Positions 44,736 to 55,228 are shown, counted from the stretch's first letter. The stretch is 64,000 nt of DNA from Macrosoma leucophasiata (GCA_036365455.1 JAWQUS010000011.1:6344001-6408000); one strand, 5' to 3'. Translations and numbers: made by a program. Notes: generated by a model from the sequence alone, not told the origin.

Positions 44736-45866
44736 CGGGCGTCGGGACGCTCGGCGTCGGGACGCTCGGCGTCGGGACGCTCGGCGTCGGAATGCTCGGC
44801 GTCGGGACGCTGGGAGTCGGGACGCTTGGCGTCGGGACGCTTGGCGTCGGGACGCTCGGCGTCGGTGCGTTGGGCGTCGGGACGCTGGGCATCGGGACGC
44901 TGGGCGTCGGGACGCTGGGCGTCGGGACGCTGGGCGTCGGGAAGCTGGGCGTCGGAACGCTGGGCGTCGGGACGCTGGGCGTCGGGAAGCTGGGCGTCGG
45001 GACGCTGGGCGTCGGGAAGCTGGGCGTCGGGACGCTGGGCGTCGGGACGCTGGACGTCGGGACGCTGGGCGTCGGGACGCTGGGGGTCCGGACCGTGGGC
45101 CTCTGGACGCTGGACGTCGGGACGCTGGGCGTCGGGACGCTGGGCGTCGGGACGCTGGGCGTCGGGACGCTGGGCGTCGGGACGCTGGAAGTCGGGACGC
45201 TTGGCGTCGGGACGCTCGGCGTCGGGACGCTCGGCGTCGGGACGCTCGGCGTCGGGACGCTGGGCGTCGGGACGCTGGGCGTCGGGACGCTCAGCGTCGG
45301 TGCGCTGGGCGTCGGGACGCTGGGCGTCGGGACGCTGGGCGTCGGGACGCTGGGCGTCGGGACGCTGGGCGTCGGGACGCTGGGCGTCGGGACGCTGGGC
45401 GTCGGGACGCTGGGCATCGGGACGCTTGGCGTCGGGACGCTGGGCGTCGCGAAGCTGGACGTCGGGACTAGAACGCTAGGCGTCGGGACGCTGGGCGTCG
45501 GGACGCTGGGCGTCGGGACGCTCGGCGTCGGAATGCTCGGCGTCGGGACGCTCGGCGTAGGGACGCTAGGCGTGGGGACGCTGGGCGTCGGGACGCTGGG
45601 CGTCGCGACGCTGGACGTCGGGACTAGAACGCTAGGCGTCGGGACGCTAGGCGTCGGGACGCTAGGCGTCGGGACGCTAGGCGTCGTGACGCTAGGCGTC
45701 GGGACGCTAGGCGTCGGGACGCTAGGCGTCGGGACGCTAGGCGTCGGGACGCTAGGCGTCGGGACGCTAGGCGTCGGGACGCTCGACGTCGGGACGCTAG
45801 GCGTCGGGACGCTCGGCGTCGGGACGCTGGGCGTCTGGACGCTGGGCGTCTGGACGCCCAGCGTGG
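44736..45866. repeat. 15-bp CpG-rich minisatellite, about 75 units
   Basis: The unit is GGGACGCTNGGCGTC. Arms GACGC and GCGTC surround a TNG loop in each unit, and GCGTC-GG-GACGC makes a second dyad at each junction. N is mostly G, with C, A and T variants grouped in blocks; the A block spans about 45470-45790. Two 21-bp units (gggactagaacgctaggcgtc) begin at 45464 and 45620. Because 15 is divisible by three, long frames cross it on both strands: plus 44660-45871 (403 codons, VGTLG repeats) and minus 45909-44650 (419 codons, SVPTP repeats). I do not call them genes: no signal peptide, domain or unique coding flank is visible. Confidence 0.95.
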
Positions 45867-46081
45867 AATAGTGGCTTTGTGACATGGGGCAGCGCTTTTG
45901 GATACACATTTTCGTTAATTTTGGATCATAAACACTTTTAAGTTACCAAAAAAAAATCTACTTGGCAGTTATGCTTCTCTGTTTACGATATTAGACGTAT
46001 GGCCATCGGGGATACACACAGGCTGCTAGGATTGGAAAAATGTCTCATTATGTGTTCAAGCGCGCATCCATCCTATGAGAA
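45867..46081. other. Short unassigned flank
   Basis: Unique-looking AT-rich sequence between the minisatellite and family E copy 2. Confidence 0.5.
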
Positions 46082-46675
46082 AAAACCGACCAAGTGCGCG
46101 TCGAACTCGTGCAAAAAAATACGTTTACTGTATGGACCGCCGCTTAGACCCCTTAATATTTTCATGTCCTTATTTTTAGTAATTAATTTCGTCTTTATAG
46201 CGGTAACAGATATACATAATTTGTGAAAATGTTAGCTTTCTAGCTATCTCTATTTATGAGATAGGTACCGCCTGGTGACAGACAGACGGATGGACGGACA
46301 GACAGACAGACAGACAGCGGAGAATTAGTAATCCGTAGGATCTGTTTGTACCTTTTAGGTACGAAACCCCCTAAAAGATAGACGATAGATACAGAATAGT
46401 TAAAAATATTCGATATGATTCTTTAAATTGTCATACCTTTTTTATTTCTGAACCGATTGACACAAAACAAACACTTAATGTTTAGTAGAACTTACCGCAA
46501 TATAAAGTAAAACTGCAAATCGGATAAGCCATTTCTGAAATTAGCGTGCACAAACACACAGACAAACAGACAGTTTTCCGGGATAAAAAGTACCTAGTGT
46601 TGTGCGCCAAAGGTTAAAGTACAATTATATCAAGTTTCATCGTAATCGGACCTGTAGATTTTGTGTGATACTTGA

Positions 46676-46710
<35 letters not shown>

Positions 46711-46855
46711 GGCAGACAGACAGACAGACAGACAAAAAAAAATCTTATCATTTATTTGTGTTCGGTATCGATCTAGTAACATCCCCTGGTATTTATTTTT
46801 TTATATTTTTAATGTACAGAATTCACACTTCTACAGTTTTATGATAAGTATAGAA
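46082..46855 (+). repeat. 0.7-kb family E composite, copy 2
   Basis: It begins 'aaaccgaccaagtgcgcgtc' and follows the same order as 41490-42212 to 'atgataagtatag'. Its (GACA)n tracts are at 46276-46318 and 46678-46734, the latter being the longest in the window (about 14 units with one GGCA variant). Confidence 0.75.
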
Positions 46856-47728
46856 AACATTACAACAACTCTATGTATTTATCATAGCATTATTATCCTA
46901 AGGGACACTGTAAGTAATCATTATAGAAGCGATACCATGTACGCAACAATAATCAATAGTTTTAGTTATTATTCTTCAACGTTATATTTTAATGAGTACC
47001 ATTAGCATATCTAATAAATTTATATACCTACATATTATTAAAAAGATCAAAGCATCCCATATCCAATTCGCAGTGTAGTGATCGCATGTACCCACTCGTA
47101 TTTTAAGAGAAATAGGGTTAGACAAGAAAGGGTACGGTCATTAAGCTGTATTACCTTTCATGGGTTTAATCAGAAGATGTGATCAGGATACTCACGTTAA
47201 AACCTTCTTTAAGTTTTTAGAATCATTTTGGCCAGAAAGATGGTCAGCAAGATTTCGTAGATGTCACGAAAGAGGCAAATAGGTAGATAGATCATGTTGG
47301 TGGTAAGTGATAGGAATAAATTACCGTCAATGTGTATTAGGTATTCTAACGAAGATAAACATATAAGTACAACAAATCTACCAATCCAGTGTTGCCAGCC
47401 ATTTCGGAATTTAAGGCTCACGAGAAAAATATGAAAACTGATTTTCTATTGTTATGCGAACGGTCGTCACACACTGGTGGAGCAACTGGCTCGTCTTAAT
47501 TTATATATTGAGGATAGTTAAAGATTACTTACTATACGCAGTATTCCCTTATTGGTGTCAACAGCCGAGCAATAATTAGGTATATGCGGCATGGTAGAAT
47601 TACAAGAAGAGATTTTCAAACGTTGCACTGATACAACTAGCCACACTATTAGTATTTTTCGTATCAATTTAGTTGAAAAAATGGTAACACCGAGTGGAAA
47701 AGTACTTTTCACTTGAATTATCAGTCAG
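46856..47728. other. Unassigned sequence
   Basis: No supported feature. Confidence 0.5.
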
Positions 47729-47738
47729 TAGATATATG

Positions 47739-48164
47739 ATAGTTGAACGCGGTCGAGATGAGATCTTTGCGCAAGATCTGCGGTGTATCACTCACCGATC
47801 ACGTTCGTAATGAAGATGTAAGAAAGAGACTTTGTGTGAATGATAGTATCGGTGTAAAAATGAAAAAAGGCATGCTCCGATGGTTCGGGCATATAGAAAG
47901 AATGTCGAATGAGCGAATGACTAAACAGATATACAATGCGAATGTGGATGGTTACAGAGGCCCAGGAAGACCAAGGCTGACCTACCATGACCAAATAGGT
48001 CGAGTTCTGTCTGATGGTGGGGTCAAAAGTCTTAGGAATCGGCGTGCATGTATGAAGAGAATGATGAAGGTAGACGAGGCACGAGAGGTTTGTCAGAACC
48101 GGGATGTCTGGCGCTCTACACTCTCTGCCTACCCCGTTAGGGACCTGGCGTGAAGATACATACA
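47739..48164 (+). mobile_element. 5'-truncated RTE-type LINE (family C) with 10-bp TSD
   Basis: The direct repeat tagatatatg flanks it at 47729-47738 and 48165-48174. It encodes the C-terminus of an RTE-type polyprotein and ends in a short tail with ATACATACAT. The 3' end is identical in type to the 60- and 65-bp inserts at 1886 and 4669. Confidence 0.9.
47740..48153 (+). CDS. RTE LINE polyprotein, C-terminal fragment
   Basis: The frame is open without a stop for about 136 codons; its real start was lost by 5' truncation, so the first ATG has no meaning. Motifs typical of the C-terminus of insect endonuclease/reverse-transcriptase LINE proteins are MRSLRKICGVSLTDHVRNED (near the fragment start), MLRWFGHIERM (about residues 44-54), GRPRLTYHDQIGRVLSDGG (about 74-92), and the terminal DVWRSTLSAYPVRDLA before the stop at 48151-48153. 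The apurinic endonuclease and YxDD reverse transcriptase domains lie upstream in intact elements and are absent here. No function is expected, but lack of stops plus a perfect TSD implies a young insertion. Confidence 0.85.
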
Positions 48165-48174
48165 TAGATATATG

Positions 48175-48559
48175 CTTCCAGCTACGTACACAAAAGATAA
48201 CGGCTCATCTTCCAAAACATGTCAAATATGGATTTGCGTTAGTATTTTGGCATTTATGAGCGTTTCTCCAGATTAAATCCATTTCAACGTAGGTTATCAA
48301 AAACGGAGCGATAACCTGATCTCCTTTCCACGGCCGCAAAATTTGAATGCAATGGTATTTTTCTATGAATTTGAGTTTAAATCTCGAGCTCTTTTTACTG
48401 TAGAATATTGTGAATGTAAAACAATTCAATTTGATTTAGTGCGGTTATTGTGCATATTATGTGGTTACTAAAAATCTCCCGATACGGTGAATGACCCTGC
48501 AACTTCTCAATCGTTTAGTAATCACTGCCCCACTTGCATCGTTAATGTCCATGAGACAT
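48175..48559. other. Unassigned sequence
   Basis: No supported feature. Confidence 0.5.
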
Positions 48560-48781
48560 CTGTAACACAGCACAAATATGAACAGTATGGAAACTACGTA
48601 TAAAACGTTGAAACGGCACACTCACACAAACATGCGCATCGACAAGGTTAAGCAGTTCTCGCGGTGCTGCAGTAGTGAAACGCACACTATTCGAGCGTCG
48701 ATGCGCTTGTTTGTGTATGTGTGTCTTTTCGAACGTTTTTCGATTTTCCATACTGTTCATATTTGTACTGTGTCTGTACCT
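48560..48781. mobile_element. Foldback MITE with long inverted arms
   Basis: Left words 'acaaatatgaacagtatgga' and 'cacacaaacatgcgcatcga' pair with right words 'tcgatgcgcttgtttgtgta' and 'tccatactgttcatatttgt'. The arms extend nearly to the centre ('gcggtgctgcagtagtg'). Opposing frames on both strands follow from this symmetry and are not genes. Confidence 0.75.
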
Positions 48782-48830
48782 AGAAATACATAGCGTTACG
48801 AATATTATTTCCATTTTCTCTTTATAATCC

Positions 48831-49034
48831 ACTAGCGGCTCGCCCCAGCTTGCGCGGGTGCAATATTACCTCTCTTATTCATCTTAGCGTGATGTTATAT
48901 AGCCTAAGGCCATACTCGATAAATGGGCTAACTAACTCATTCAAACAAAAATTCAAATCGGATCAGTAGTTCCTGAGATCATCGCATTCAAGCAAACAAA
49001 CAAACTCTTCAGCTTTACAATATTAGTATAGATT
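48831..49034 (-). mobile_element. Helitron-like repeat (family B, relative of 4921)
   Basis: It starts 'actagcggctcgccccagct' and contains 'catcttagcgtgatgttata', 'ctcgataaatgggctaacta' and 'caatattagtatagatt'. Confidence 0.65.
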
Positions 49035-49529
49035 AAATTGTATGTGTATCTCACGTAATAAATAAGCAAAATGAAAGCATAAAGTTTTCCAAAGTATATT
49101 TTTCATAGTTCATCTGCATCTGTATTTTGCAGCGTTTCGCATTTTCTTGAACGAAACTTCTCATATGAGGGACGACGGTGTTTCCGAGTAACAGTAACTT
49201 TATTTACTTAAACGTGCATCTCGTTGAAAATAAACTTTCAAGAGATGTAGGTACGTGTTTTTTTATATTTTAATTTCAAGTAGTAAAACGACTCGTGTGG
49301 AAATAAAATATATTTGTTATTGGGATAAACGAGGAGTTTACTTTTTTTCTTTTTGTGGTGAATTTTATATTTTTTATTCAAACTTGTTATTTGAATAACG
49401 GAGACTCGTGCGGAAATGAAATATTTGTTGTAACCTGTATATTTGCTGTGTTTGGATAATAGATTTAGAACGAGATATTGGTTGATATACATATTCCATA
49501 GATAAAGATGACGGGATTGAAGGCAAATG
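49035..49529. other. Unassigned AT-rich sequence
   Basis: It contains two related 'agtttactttttt/actcgtgtggaaataaaata' segments (49290-49320 and 49398-49430). No gene. Confidence 0.45.
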
Positions 49530-49696
49530 TTGGAACGTGATGCACTGACGAAGACCTGGTAAAGGTCGCGGGTTGCGGGCAATCGCTGGATAAAGGCGAC
49601 CAGAAACGCCCATTGTGGTCGTGACAATCTTTTACGCATAGTAGTGGACGTTTTTTTGAAGAACCCTATATTGTAGCGCCGGGGGAACACCTCAGA
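49530..49696 (+). mobile_element. RTE-like LINE C-terminal/3' remnant
   Basis: 'cctggtaaaggtcgcgggtt', 'gcgaccagaaacgcccattg' and 'gtagtggacg' resemble the coding end of another RTE-type LINE, followed by the tail 'gaagaaccctatattgtagc' shared with 29826-29886. Frames are broken. The 150-codon minus-strand frame here is antisense to it. Confidence 0.5.
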
Positions 49697-49824
49697 AAGA
49701 AGTTCGTTCTATAGGTAATTTGCCCGTTCTGGGCAGGAATTAACGCAAATGAATCGGAATGTTGCGCACTTTCAAGTACCCAATCATAGAACCCAGCTGA
49801 CACAAACCTGCACGAGTCACTTAT

Positions 49825-49960
49825 CATCCATATGAACTGCATGCTAAAATAAATAATTCTATGATAAATTAGCTCTGTAATTAGCAGCAGGCAGATAAGG
49901 CGACGCTGTGGCGCCTAAGCCCTCGAGCTTCGTCATTGGATCTCTTCTTAGTAAAAGTTT
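49825..49960. repeat. Two decayed family A ends
   Basis: 'catccatatgaactgcatgc' (plus orientation) and 'tgtggcgcctaagccctcga' with 'tctcttcttagtaaaag' (minus orientation) are remnants of the two family ends. Confidence 0.35.
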
Positions 49961-50340
49961 TGTAACATAGTAACCTTTCAATTAACTTGTTGCTTCTTTT
50001 ATGATGAACCGTAAAATTCAACAAGCTTCAGTGAAAGGCCTTTCGTGTTTTCAAGCCAGCCGTAACGTGAAGATTTAAATCTGGCTGACTTACAGGCGTC
50101 AATGAATATGATAATTCACCTGTTTGCGTCGCTCACAAATTTGTTTATACGAGAGAATAAGCTGAAACGGGGTTTTTTATGGATGTAAACATACATTGCA
50201 ACTGCTAACCAGATATTTTCGTTTTTACAGTCTGCGGTGTCATAGATTTCGTGTTTTGTGTAATTCTCGAAATATGTTAGTCGGAACCGACGTTACGCTT
50301 GGTTCCTTCGTAACTCTTTTGAAGATTTTTGTAGTTTTTT
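49961..50340. other. Unassigned sequence
   Basis: Nothing recognised. Confidence 0.5.
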
Positions 50341-50490
50341 TTAAGCCTGGGATTGCACCACGACTTTTTCTGTGGATATAACATTTTACATCTTTTTCTA
50401 TCTTAAAGAAATCTGTTAAAGTTAGAGAAGGAAGTGCAATGTAACAATTACTTTACCTTTTACGAATGATGTGGTGCAACCCAGGCTAAG
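50341..50490. mobile_element. MITE candidate, ~150 bp
   Basis: Terminal inverted repeats 'taagcctgggattgcaccac' (50342-) and 'gtggtgcaacccaggctaag' (-50490) match with few differences. The interior is AT-rich and non-coding. The target duplication is unclear. Confidence 0.65.
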
Positions 50491-51317
50491 GTACGGTTTT
50501 ACATTTGAAGAATGTAAAATTTTACAAAAACTTAAACTTTAACAATTATTTTGATGTAACCGAATCTAAGGTGTGATGCTAAAAAAACAAATCATAAAAA
50601 CACAAAATGTTTAAATAACATCCTTAATTGCTCCAATAAGAAACGCTATACAATAAGTGCGATCCAAGCCTAAAAGAAAGATCGTGTAGCTAATATTGAA
50701 GAGTAACCATTTCTTACCATCCCCTGAATGCACGTAAACAACTACTTCTCCAGGGGTTTCTTCCCACATCGTCATATGAATAAAATATCACTTGAGATTC
50801 ACCACAATAGCGAGAAGGTGTAAACTATTACATCGCATGCGACATAACCTCGTGACACATCCGGTGGTCGCACCGTCATCTGTTACGAGACACGTCAGGA
50901 AGTCGACGTAAGTACAGTCAGGAAACTCTCCGCTTGGCTAAAACCATTCAAATATAGCTTTTATTACCACAAGCTAAAGTGTGTGGTCAAGCGACCATTT
51001 CCCTGGTAGTAGTACCTACATCGCGTAACCACCTCCACCCGTGTACGGACTAACTAATGGATTAATAAAACGTCGCTCGTACCGTGGAATTAATAAAGTA
51101 TCGCTAGACCGTACAACTACGGAAAGAAATCTTTCTTTTGTTGTACTTCTCTCGACGTACTCCATGTAACTTTTTAAGAAAAAAAAAAAGGAATTTTCCT
51201 TCAGTTGATCTCGTTAAGAACTGACTTAGGGAAAATTCTTTTTAGCTTTCTATCCCGCGCTGGTATGTAAATCTCACAGATTTTTTTTACTTCGACTTTT
51301 AAGTCATTTGTATCAAT
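50491..51317. other. Unassigned sequence
   Basis: No supported feature. Confidence 0.5.
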
Positions 51318-51854
51318 CTATACATATAATAAAACAGTAAAACCCGCGTGTCTGTACATTGTATATATTAACGAAAAACTAATTGGGGGCGACGTTAAAA
51401 TAGTATTAGAACACTTTTCAATGATTTTTAATTTTATTGTCTGTCTGTTTGTCTGTTTGTCCGTTTGTCCAGGCTAATCTCCGAAGATACTGGACGGATT
51501 CGAATGAAACTTTTTGTGGTGTATAGATACTAAGCCTGACCAACATTTAGGCTACTTTTTACTGCGGGAAAATCTCTCATTCCCACGGGAATCTCTACAT
51601 TTAATAAAATTGTAGGAAAGTCAAATCTGTACATTGAATATTTTTTAAAAGAATACTTGGAACGTGATCTACAATAGAATTCGAAGCCAAAAATATACTT
51701 TTCAGTTTTTTTGTCTGTTTGTGTGTATATGTATGTCCGGGCTAAACTAAAAAAGACCAACTAAATGGCACCTGTTAGTAATATTCATACAAATTTTAGG
51801 TATGTTTGGTGCTGTAGAGCCTTCACGCAGACACACGTTGCGGGCAGTTGCTAG
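51318..51854 (+). mobile_element. Helitron-like element, full-length-looking (family B relative)
   Basis: It starts 'tctatacatataataaaaca' (TC end) and contains 'aaacccgcgtgtctgtacat', a (GTCT/GTTT)n run (51438-51470) and 'aggctactttttactgcggg', ending 'cgttgcgggcagttgctag' (CTAG). No transposase-type ORF is present. Confidence 0.65.
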
Positions 51855-52787
51855 TTTTAAATATTAATTTTTGTAAATTAGAACCGTAATCAAAAGTTAC
51901 TTTGACAGATTGACAATAAGTAAATTAAAACAATAAACGACAAGCATTCATTTTTTTTCCACTCCAACCAAAGAAAATATTTTTAATTACTTTACTCACA
52001 CACGTACATACGTACTGATACAAATTCAAAATTGAAAAACGCTTAAACATTTTTAACTGTTGGCAGAGCTCCAGTGACGTAGCTTGAGGGCTGAGGCATA
52101 ATCATCATAAGCATGAGGCATACTATATAGTAGTTTTCTGCACTTTTGCTCTAGTAAAGTATAGCACTATAATTATTGGTAGAGACAAAGATCTAGGCAG
52201 AAGATCTAGAGACAGAGGGCTAATTGAGACCCGTTGATTAAATTCATATAAAAATTGAATATACCTACCAGTCCTACCACCAACGCAAATGATTACTAGT
52301 ACCTAATGACATACATAAATTATGTTAAAGTACCTAACTAAAATAGTCAACAGTCTAAAAACCAGTAGGTAATTTTGAGAACATATCTAGATGGAATCAT
52401 TGAAAATTAAAAGACGAATCCGCGTTAAAAATCATTAAGGAGTAGGTAGGTGCCGAGAGACGTTATAAAAAAAGAATTTTATTAAGTAATAGAAATAATA
52501 CGAAAAAAATTGACGTTAATTGAGTTAAATAAAATATTTTTTTTATGAAATGTGGGTATAAATTAATAGATTTTAATTTAATAAATATAATAGATACATA
52601 CCTATACTGTTCTATTAAATATTTTGAACTAAAGTAATTTAGAAGTTTGTACTCGAAATAGCTTAAAAGAATAACGAAACTTCACCCCTTTATTCCTCGA
52701 AAGGGATAGTCAGAGTTAAGAAAGCATTTTCATTTACGAGGAAATTACTTAATTCCGAGAATAGCAGTAAACGACTTTCGAAAAATG
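51855..52787. other. Mostly unassigned, with small repeat pieces
   Basis: It holds a family A 5' end fragment in plus orientation (52058-52105, 'ggcagagctccagtgacgta') and a weak RTE/D3 tail in minus orientation (52678-52717, 'aacttcacccctttattcct'). Confidence 0.45.
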
Positions 52788-53044
52788 TTTTTTTTTATGT
52801 AATGGAAGTGGCAAACAAGCTTGCAGTTCACATTGATGTTAAATGATGACTGCAGCCTATAGACACCCACACGAAGACCACTCCTGAGGCCTAAAGGGTT
52901 ATGACTCTGTGCCGGAAATTACCACCTGACCGGAAAACGATAGTGCAGAACACTACCATTTAGCGGCAAGTAACTTTAACTATTAGGTAATGCGGTGGTG
53001 CCTACGCCCACGAGCTCCGACACTGGAGATCTACCACCAGTAAA
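52788..53044 (-). repeat. Family A repeat
   Basis: It runs from 'ttatgtaatggaagtggcaa' to 'actggagatctaccaccagt', with an internal deletion near 52880-52885 removing the 'caaaatgcagatgcg' block. Confidence 0.75.
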
Positions 53045-53085
53045 ATAAATGGAATGATGCAATGCCACCTAAATCCACAGTTCTT

Positions 53086-53152
53086 CCTGACCCGGGGATC
53101 GAACTCGGGAGCGCGTAGCAAAATTCTGCTACCATTGGACTACTGAGCTAAT
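53086..53152 (-). repeat. tRNA-like SINE head
   Basis: The minus strand reads a D-arm 'tagctcagtagtccaatggt' and a T-arm 'cgagttcgatccccgggtca'. No body could be matched to D1-D3, so it may be a fourth SINE head or a tRNA pseudogene. Confidence 0.5.
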
Positions 53153-53591
53153 CTGTAAACATTTACCCCCTTATTCATAAACGTACACTAGATACGTTTT
53201 AGCTATAGAAGGCTTTGTCTTTGTCAGTTGCATTGTCAAGTGTGCAGGATAGAAAAAGACAAAGGAGAAATTTGCAACACTAGCTAAAATACGTTTATGA
53301 ATTATAGGTTAGTTGATATTCCCGAACTGTAAATGGAAATGGATATAATATCAAACCCGTCAATCCAAGCATGTATCTAGATGGGACAATATGTAATAAC
53401 AATGAAGACATAACAAGAAACCGCCGCGTCTGCAAAAGATGGGGCAAGATTGGATTCCAAGAATCCAAGACGTGTTTAGGCATGCTAATGTTAACTTCAA
53501 CATCTTGCGTTTCAAGATTTCGTTTCAGTGGAAATCGAACTTGAGAAATATTTCGAATAATGCAAAAATAAATTAAAGAAAAAACAATAGG
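53153..53591. other. Unassigned sequence
   Basis: The segment 53165-53300 contains a loose inverted pair ('ttcataaacgtacactag'/'taaaatacgtttatgaatta') and may be a small MITE. Confidence 0.4.
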
Positions 53592-53703
53592 TATCGTTAA
53601 GATGTCGCTGTTTCCTTATTAATTGTACTAACTGTTACTGTACTGTAGTACAATTAATAACACAGCGAATGGAACAGCGACATCTTAACGATATTGTATA
53701 AAC
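53592..53703. repeat. Imperfect inverted repeat, ~45-bp arms
   Basis: 'tatcgttaagatgtcgctgt' and 'ttattaattgtact' on the left pair with 'agtacaattaataa' and 'acagcgacatcttaacgata' on the right; the right arm has an extra 'cacagcgaatgg' segment. Confidence 0.75.
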
Positions 53704-54799
53704 TGCAAAATCTATCATACCGGTTGTACGTATAGCTACATTTATTCTATTTAATGCAGTTATTATCTAGGAATGACAAAAACCACGAGTTTTCCAAACC
53801 GGCAGTCATAATCATAACCAATCCAGACTAGTACTAATCTTCCAAAAATATGAAATATCTGACTAAACCTTACAAAATAAAAAAACAACAAGATGTTCCC
53901 CATTTTCTGTTACCCTGCGAAGACAAGTCATGCAGTCACAAGAGACGTTATGCTTAAAATATAAAAAAGGCAAAGTTATGAAAATTAGCATAAGCATTAT
54001 TTAAAAACATCCTTTATTTACTTACAAATCGAACGAAAGAAAAGATAATCCATATTACCTATACCTTCACGGTTAAAATCAGAACAACCCAGCAAATAAA
54101 AGAAATTATATATTATGTTCCTTATATAATACCTATATTATGTTTCTTTGCTAATACAACAAATCTGTTGTTTTTAGCACGAAAATTAGCATAACCGCAG
54201 AAACTGGTAGTGTTTGTATATTCTTTGTACCAACAAGTCTCGGCACGGATGTGAAATTTGTAGGGATCTGCATAAAAAAACATGTACTAAGCGCCACGAA
54301 GTCAAATTTGTAATTTGTATATTCAGTAAAGGTACTCCTTAATTAATTGTCATACCTCTGTCGCTGCTCTCATTTTTCATTGTTTGCGAAATTTTACACG
54401 CCGTATTAAAAACGGTATATCCAACAGGCGAAACATTTCGAGTGTAGATAAACTTTAACTGTAAGAGAATCTTCGCCAGGTGGTTTGAATTGAAATATGT
54501 AGTGCTTGTACTTTCTGTTCGTAATCCTGAGCCGAGACCGCGGTAATAATTCAACGAAAATACCACGGATAACTAACGCGGGAACATTTATATACGAGAT
54601 TCGGTTTAGTTCGGATAATTTACGGGTGGATATTGAAGAAATTCCGGTTGCATTATCGCGGAAACAATTTCATAGGTATGTAATCAAATTACATTACCTT
54701 GATATGAATGTGGTTTTAGTTCACGACATTTTACTCAGTTTGAAACTGACATCTGCTGAACTGATCTTCAGTCACTACCGACAGTACTAACATTTTTAG
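53704..54799. other. Unassigned sequence
   Basis: No supported gene. The short frames at 54339-54566 and 54506-54790 overlap on opposite strands and lack domains. Confidence 0.45.
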
Positions 54800-54822
54800 A
54801 TATATATATATATATATATATT
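54800..54822. repeat. (TA)n microsatellite
   Basis: About eleven TA units abut the A-rich end of a family A copy. Confidence 0.85.
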
Positions 54823-54985
54823 TATGTTACAAAGGTGGCACACAAGCATGCAGTTCACATTGATGTAAAGTGATAACTGTAGCCTATAGACACTTACAAA
54901 AAGATCAGAGGTCAAAATGCAGATGCGTTGACACCCCTGAGACCTTAGATGTTGTGTCTCTGTGATAGTTATTACGGGACCATAC
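54823..54985 (-). repeat. Truncated family A repeat
   Basis: It matches the A-rich-end half: 'aaaggtggcacacaagcatg' to 'gttattacgggaccatac'. The TGGTGGTAG half is absent. Confidence 0.65.
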
Positions 54986-55228
54986 AATTATACTTTAAGA
55001 GGTCAAACTTTACATTGCATTCATAAGAAATAATCAACATACCAAATGAAAAACTAAGTTTCCGACCCGCATGTCGAAAGTAGGAAGCTCATGCAAATTC
55101 TAGTTTCAAAGACAAATAAAGCTTTACTCTAGTACGAGCTAAAGAGTGCGAAGTTCGAGGTTCCACTGTGGATATCGCTTAATTTATCTGCCGTAGGCAG
55201 GTCGATATTTTTTTTTAACTTAAGGAGT

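Noticed and set aside
44719..45479. Additional long plus-strand frames in the minisatellite (RRDAG- and GRWAS-type repeats)
   Set aside because: They exist only because the 15-bp period preserves frame; the third frame is stopped by the TAG variants and none has unique coding flanks.
49238..49690. 150-codon minus-strand frame
   Set aside because: Half of it is antisense to the RTE-like remnant at 49530-49696 and the rest is Lys/Tyr-rich AT-driven sequence.
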